From an uncultured Polynucleobacter sp. (lineage in GTDB: Bacteria; Pseudomonadota; Gammaproteobacteria; Burkholderiales; Burkholderiaceae), in NCBI GenBank assembly GCA_937996825.1, contig CALKUJ010000342.1, positions 1 to 6,077 on the forward strand: a stretch of DNA of 6,077 nucleotides, written 5' to 3'. Positions 5,049 to 6,077 of the stretch are shown piece after piece. The notes below the pieces were generated by a model that was given only the letters and a program-made list of their open reading frames with translations, searched no databases and was not told the origin of the DNA. Within the stretch, counting starts at the first letter, position 1. The number at the start of each line of letters is the position of its first letter. Made by a program: the position numbers and the translations under genes.

Positions 5049-5643
5049 AACAATCCGTACTGCAATTGCAATTACAGTTGCAGTTGCAATTCGTACGGCA
5101 GTTAAAAGCCGTCGTCCCGCAATTGCAGTTGGAATATCCCCCGCAGTTGCAATTGCAATTGCATGCTCGATACCAACGGCGGTACTCAGCACCGCCAATC
5201 TCATCTTGCGCAAGGTAATAGCCGTCGTAGTTCAATACGACAGACGGAACAGCGTAGTTGCCATAACTCGTACCACCTACCCCGTCGTACTGACCACTAT
5301 TCGCACAGTAGTTAAAACCCAAACCCCAAGTCCACCAGTTCGCATTAGGTGGAACCCAATTGGCATTGCTCGCGCAATTCCCATTCGGCAGATATCCATT
5401 GCAGTTACTGGCCCGGTCGTCGTAGTACTGACTTGATCGCCCCATCTCACCGAGGTCTTGTCCATCCCCCATCTTGTAGCCAGTGTTACGAGCGTCGTCA
5501 CCTGTCACACTGCTTTTGAAGAGGGCCCCATTGGTCATCGTGATGGACCCGGTCATGGTTCCACCTGCTTTGTCCAACTTACCAGTAATCTCCGTCTGCA
5601 AGGCATCATCTAGCCCCGCCTTGGGGATACGTGTAATTGCCAT
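5047..5643 (-). CDS. Tail-fibre-like protein with C-terminal Asn-Cys repeat tail; putative maturase substrate
   Basis: 198 residues. The N-terminus is of phage fibre type: MAITRIPKAGLDDALQ, then GKLDKAGGTMTGSITM (21-36), the 'GG.mtG.i.m' module common in tail fibres. Residues 70-160 are rich in Asn, Gly, Tyr and Trp, with two NANW copies (93-96, 100-103) and C81, C90 and C113. Residues 161-198 hold 13 Cys and 11 Asn: C161-NCNCNC-GGYS-NCNC-GTTAF-NC-RT-N185-CNCNCNCNC-STD-C198. Such strict Asn-Cys alternation is not typical of fibres and looks like a maturase substrate, a metal-binding Cys-x-Cys run, or a self-crosslinking segment. The start has AGGAG five bases upstream and lies 12 bases after the fibre stop. 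Genes downstream encode two Fe(II)/2OG oxygenases and a radical SAM-SPASM enzyme, which supports modification of this protein; the modification itself is inference. No leader-cleavage motif of the GG/GA type is apparent just before the repeat. Confidence 0.9.
   Translation of the reverse strand: MAITRIPKAGLDDALQTEITGKLDKAGGTMTGSITMTNGALFKSSVTGDDARNTGYKMGDGQDLGEMGRSSQYYDDRASNCNGYLPNGNCASNANWVPPNANWWTWGLGFNYCANSGQYDGVGGTSYGNYAVPSVVLNYDGYYLAQDEIGGAEYRRWYRACNCNCNCGGYSNCNCGTTAFNCRTNCNCNCNCNCSTDC
5050..5163 (-). repeat. Imperfect hexanucleotide repeat encoding Asn-Cys, with palindromic units
   Basis: The DNA for residues 161-198 is made of in-frame six-base units, AAY-TGY (mostly AAT or AAC followed by TGC), in three blocks separated by short spacers. 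Because TGCAAT units join to give CAATTG, many units are self-complementary: a perfect 16-base palindrome TGCAATTGCAATTGCA lies at 5148-5163, and TGCAATTGCA at 5061-5070. Synonymous changes (AAC for AAT, TGT for TGC) interrupt perfect identity, which suggests selection on the protein rather than a fresh DNA expansion. In-frame six-base units would let the array gain or lose Asn-Cys pairs without a frameshift. Confidence 0.75.
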
Positions 5644-5648
5644 GATTT

Positions 5649-5653
5649 CTCCT
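5649..5653 (-). promoter_or_regulatory. Ribosome binding site of the Asn-Cys protein gene
   Basis: AGGAG on the minus strand, five bases before the ATG at 5643-5641, in the 12-base gap after the tail fibre stop. It is among the strongest ribosome sites in the window, in keeping with a structural protein made in quantity. Confidence 0.6.
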
Positions 5654-5655
5654 AG

Positions 5656-6077
5656 TTAGATGTAACGCACCACGATCCGCGCGCTGGCGGCGGGTGCTGA
5701 CGTGAATCGCAACGTTGTGCCTGAGTTCACCAAGAGGTATGCATCCAGTGAGTCCTGCACCACGTAGTTGACCGTGACGATCAACTTGTGAACGCTGGAC
5801 GCCGCAGTACTCAGCGTGAAATCTGTTGCAGATCCATTGCCTGTGAATACTTGAGGAGCGACGTTCGATCCACCTGCCGCAGCGGCATAGCCCTGCGCTT
5901 GATTCATGTAGCTCTGAGATTGCGTCGCAGAGTTAGCAGAAGCTGTTGCCGAGGATGCAGACTGACTCGCACTGGTCGCAGAAGCACTCGCTGATGCAGT
6001 TGCCGCCGCAGACTGTTGCGTTGCAGTTGCTGCGTTTGCAGCAATGGATTGCGCGTAATACTTGGCCGAATACTCCG
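5656..6077 (-). CDS. Phage tail fibre protein, C-terminal fragment (5' end beyond the window)
   Basis: The minus frame is open from the window edge (6077) to the TAA at 5658-5656, giving about 140 residues; a Met at 5907 is internal and not the start, since coding sequence continues upstream. The upstream part (5908-6076) reads EYSAKYYAQSIAANAATATQ and goes on as an Ala/Ser/Thr/Gln-rich stretch, a low-complexity repeat typical of the shafts of trimeric phage tail fibres. The C-terminal 65 residues ('VFTGNGSATDFTLS', 'LIVTVNYVVQDSLDAYLLV', 'LRFTSAPAASARIVVRYI') form a small beta domain often found in tail fibre proteins. It lies directly before the Asn-Cys protein gene, so the two may belong to the same virion structure. 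Role in host binding is assumed from the family. Confidence 0.82.
   Translation of the reverse strand, partial: EYSAKYYAQSIAANAATATQQSAAATASASASATSASQSASSATASANSATQSQSYMNQAQGYAAAAGGSNVAPQVFTGNGSATDFTLSTAASSVHKLIVTVNYVVQDSLDAYLLVNSGTTLRFTSAPAASARIVVRYI

Noticed and set aside
5036..5071. Alternative ATG start at 5071 for the Ig-like protein
   Set aside because: It would sit inside the NC repeat DNA with no ribosome site, whereas the ATG at 5035 has GAGGAG seven bases upstream.
5050..5163. CRISPR-like or operator-like array reading of the palindromic repeats
   Set aside because: The units are six bases, in frame with a coding sequence and without unique spacers of even length, so they are coding repeats rather than a CRISPR or regulatory array.
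5028..5213. 61-residue frame with Ala-Ile repeats over the NC repeat DNA
   Set aside because: It is the shifted-frame reading of the same hexanucleotide repeat, with no ribosome site and a conflict with the well-supported NC protein.
5656..5907. 83-residue gene starting at the Met at 5907
   Set aside because: The frame is open upstream to the window edge and encodes a fibre-like Ala/Ser-rich stretch, so this is the C-terminal end of a longer gene.

Overview
The window is a stretch of the late tail region of a tailed phage or prophage. Every supportable gene lies on the minus strand, so the transcript reads from high to low coordinates, and the window is almost entirely coding. The host is most likely a Gram-negative bacterium. 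Tail proteins of the DUF1833, gpK-like NlpC/P60 and gpJ-like types suggest a siphovirus-like phage of a proteobacterium, perhaps a betaproteobacterium, but the sequence does not settle the host.

Layout in transcription order. (1) 6077-5656: the C-terminal part of an Ala/Ser-rich tail fibre, cut by the window edge. (2) 5643-5047: a small tail-fibre-like protein whose last 38 residues are almost pure Asn-Cys repeats (13 Cys, 11 Asn). (3) 5035-4232: an unrecognised protein with a probable Ig-like C-terminal domain. (4) 4232-3438: a probable aspartyl/asparaginyl beta-hydroxylase-type Fe(II)/2-oxoglutarate oxygenase. (5) 3441-2725: a second, different Fe(II)/2OG oxygenase of the phage-associated 2OG-FeII_Oxy_5/TIGR02466 type. 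(6) 2728-2519: a 69-residue protein of unknown role. (7) 2522-1101: a radical SAM enzyme with a complete SPASM domain. (8) 1108-566: DUF1833 tail protein. (9) 555-112: NlpC/P60 tail assembly peptidase. (10) 139-1: the first 46 codons of a gpJ-like host-specificity protein, starting inside the NlpC/P60 gene.

Genes 2-7 form a cassette inside an otherwise ordinary tail operon. From gene 3 through gene 8 each start codon overlaps the previous stop by 1-8 bases, and gene 3 follows gene 2 by only 11 bases. This suggests one translationally coupled unit. The content resembles a RiPP (ribosomally made, post-translationally modified peptide) pathway: a Cys/Asn repeat substrate, a radical SAM-SPASM maturase, two oxygenases (one of a family known to hydroxylate Asn/Asp) and a small possible adaptor. 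The putative substrate, however, carries a tail-fibre N-terminus, and no export or leader-cleavage gene is visible. My working hypothesis is that the phage makes a heavily modified virion tail component whose Asn-Cys tail is crosslinked and/or hydroxylated before assembly. This is inference from gene content and order; no chemistry is shown by the sequence.

A textbook-looking intrinsic terminator lies inside the NlpC/P60 gene in the sense direction, and a palindromic hexanucleotide-type repeat encodes the Asn-Cys tail. No tRNA, rRNA, CRISPR array, insertion sequence, attachment site or convincing promoter was found, and there is no gene-free stretch longer than about 15 bases.
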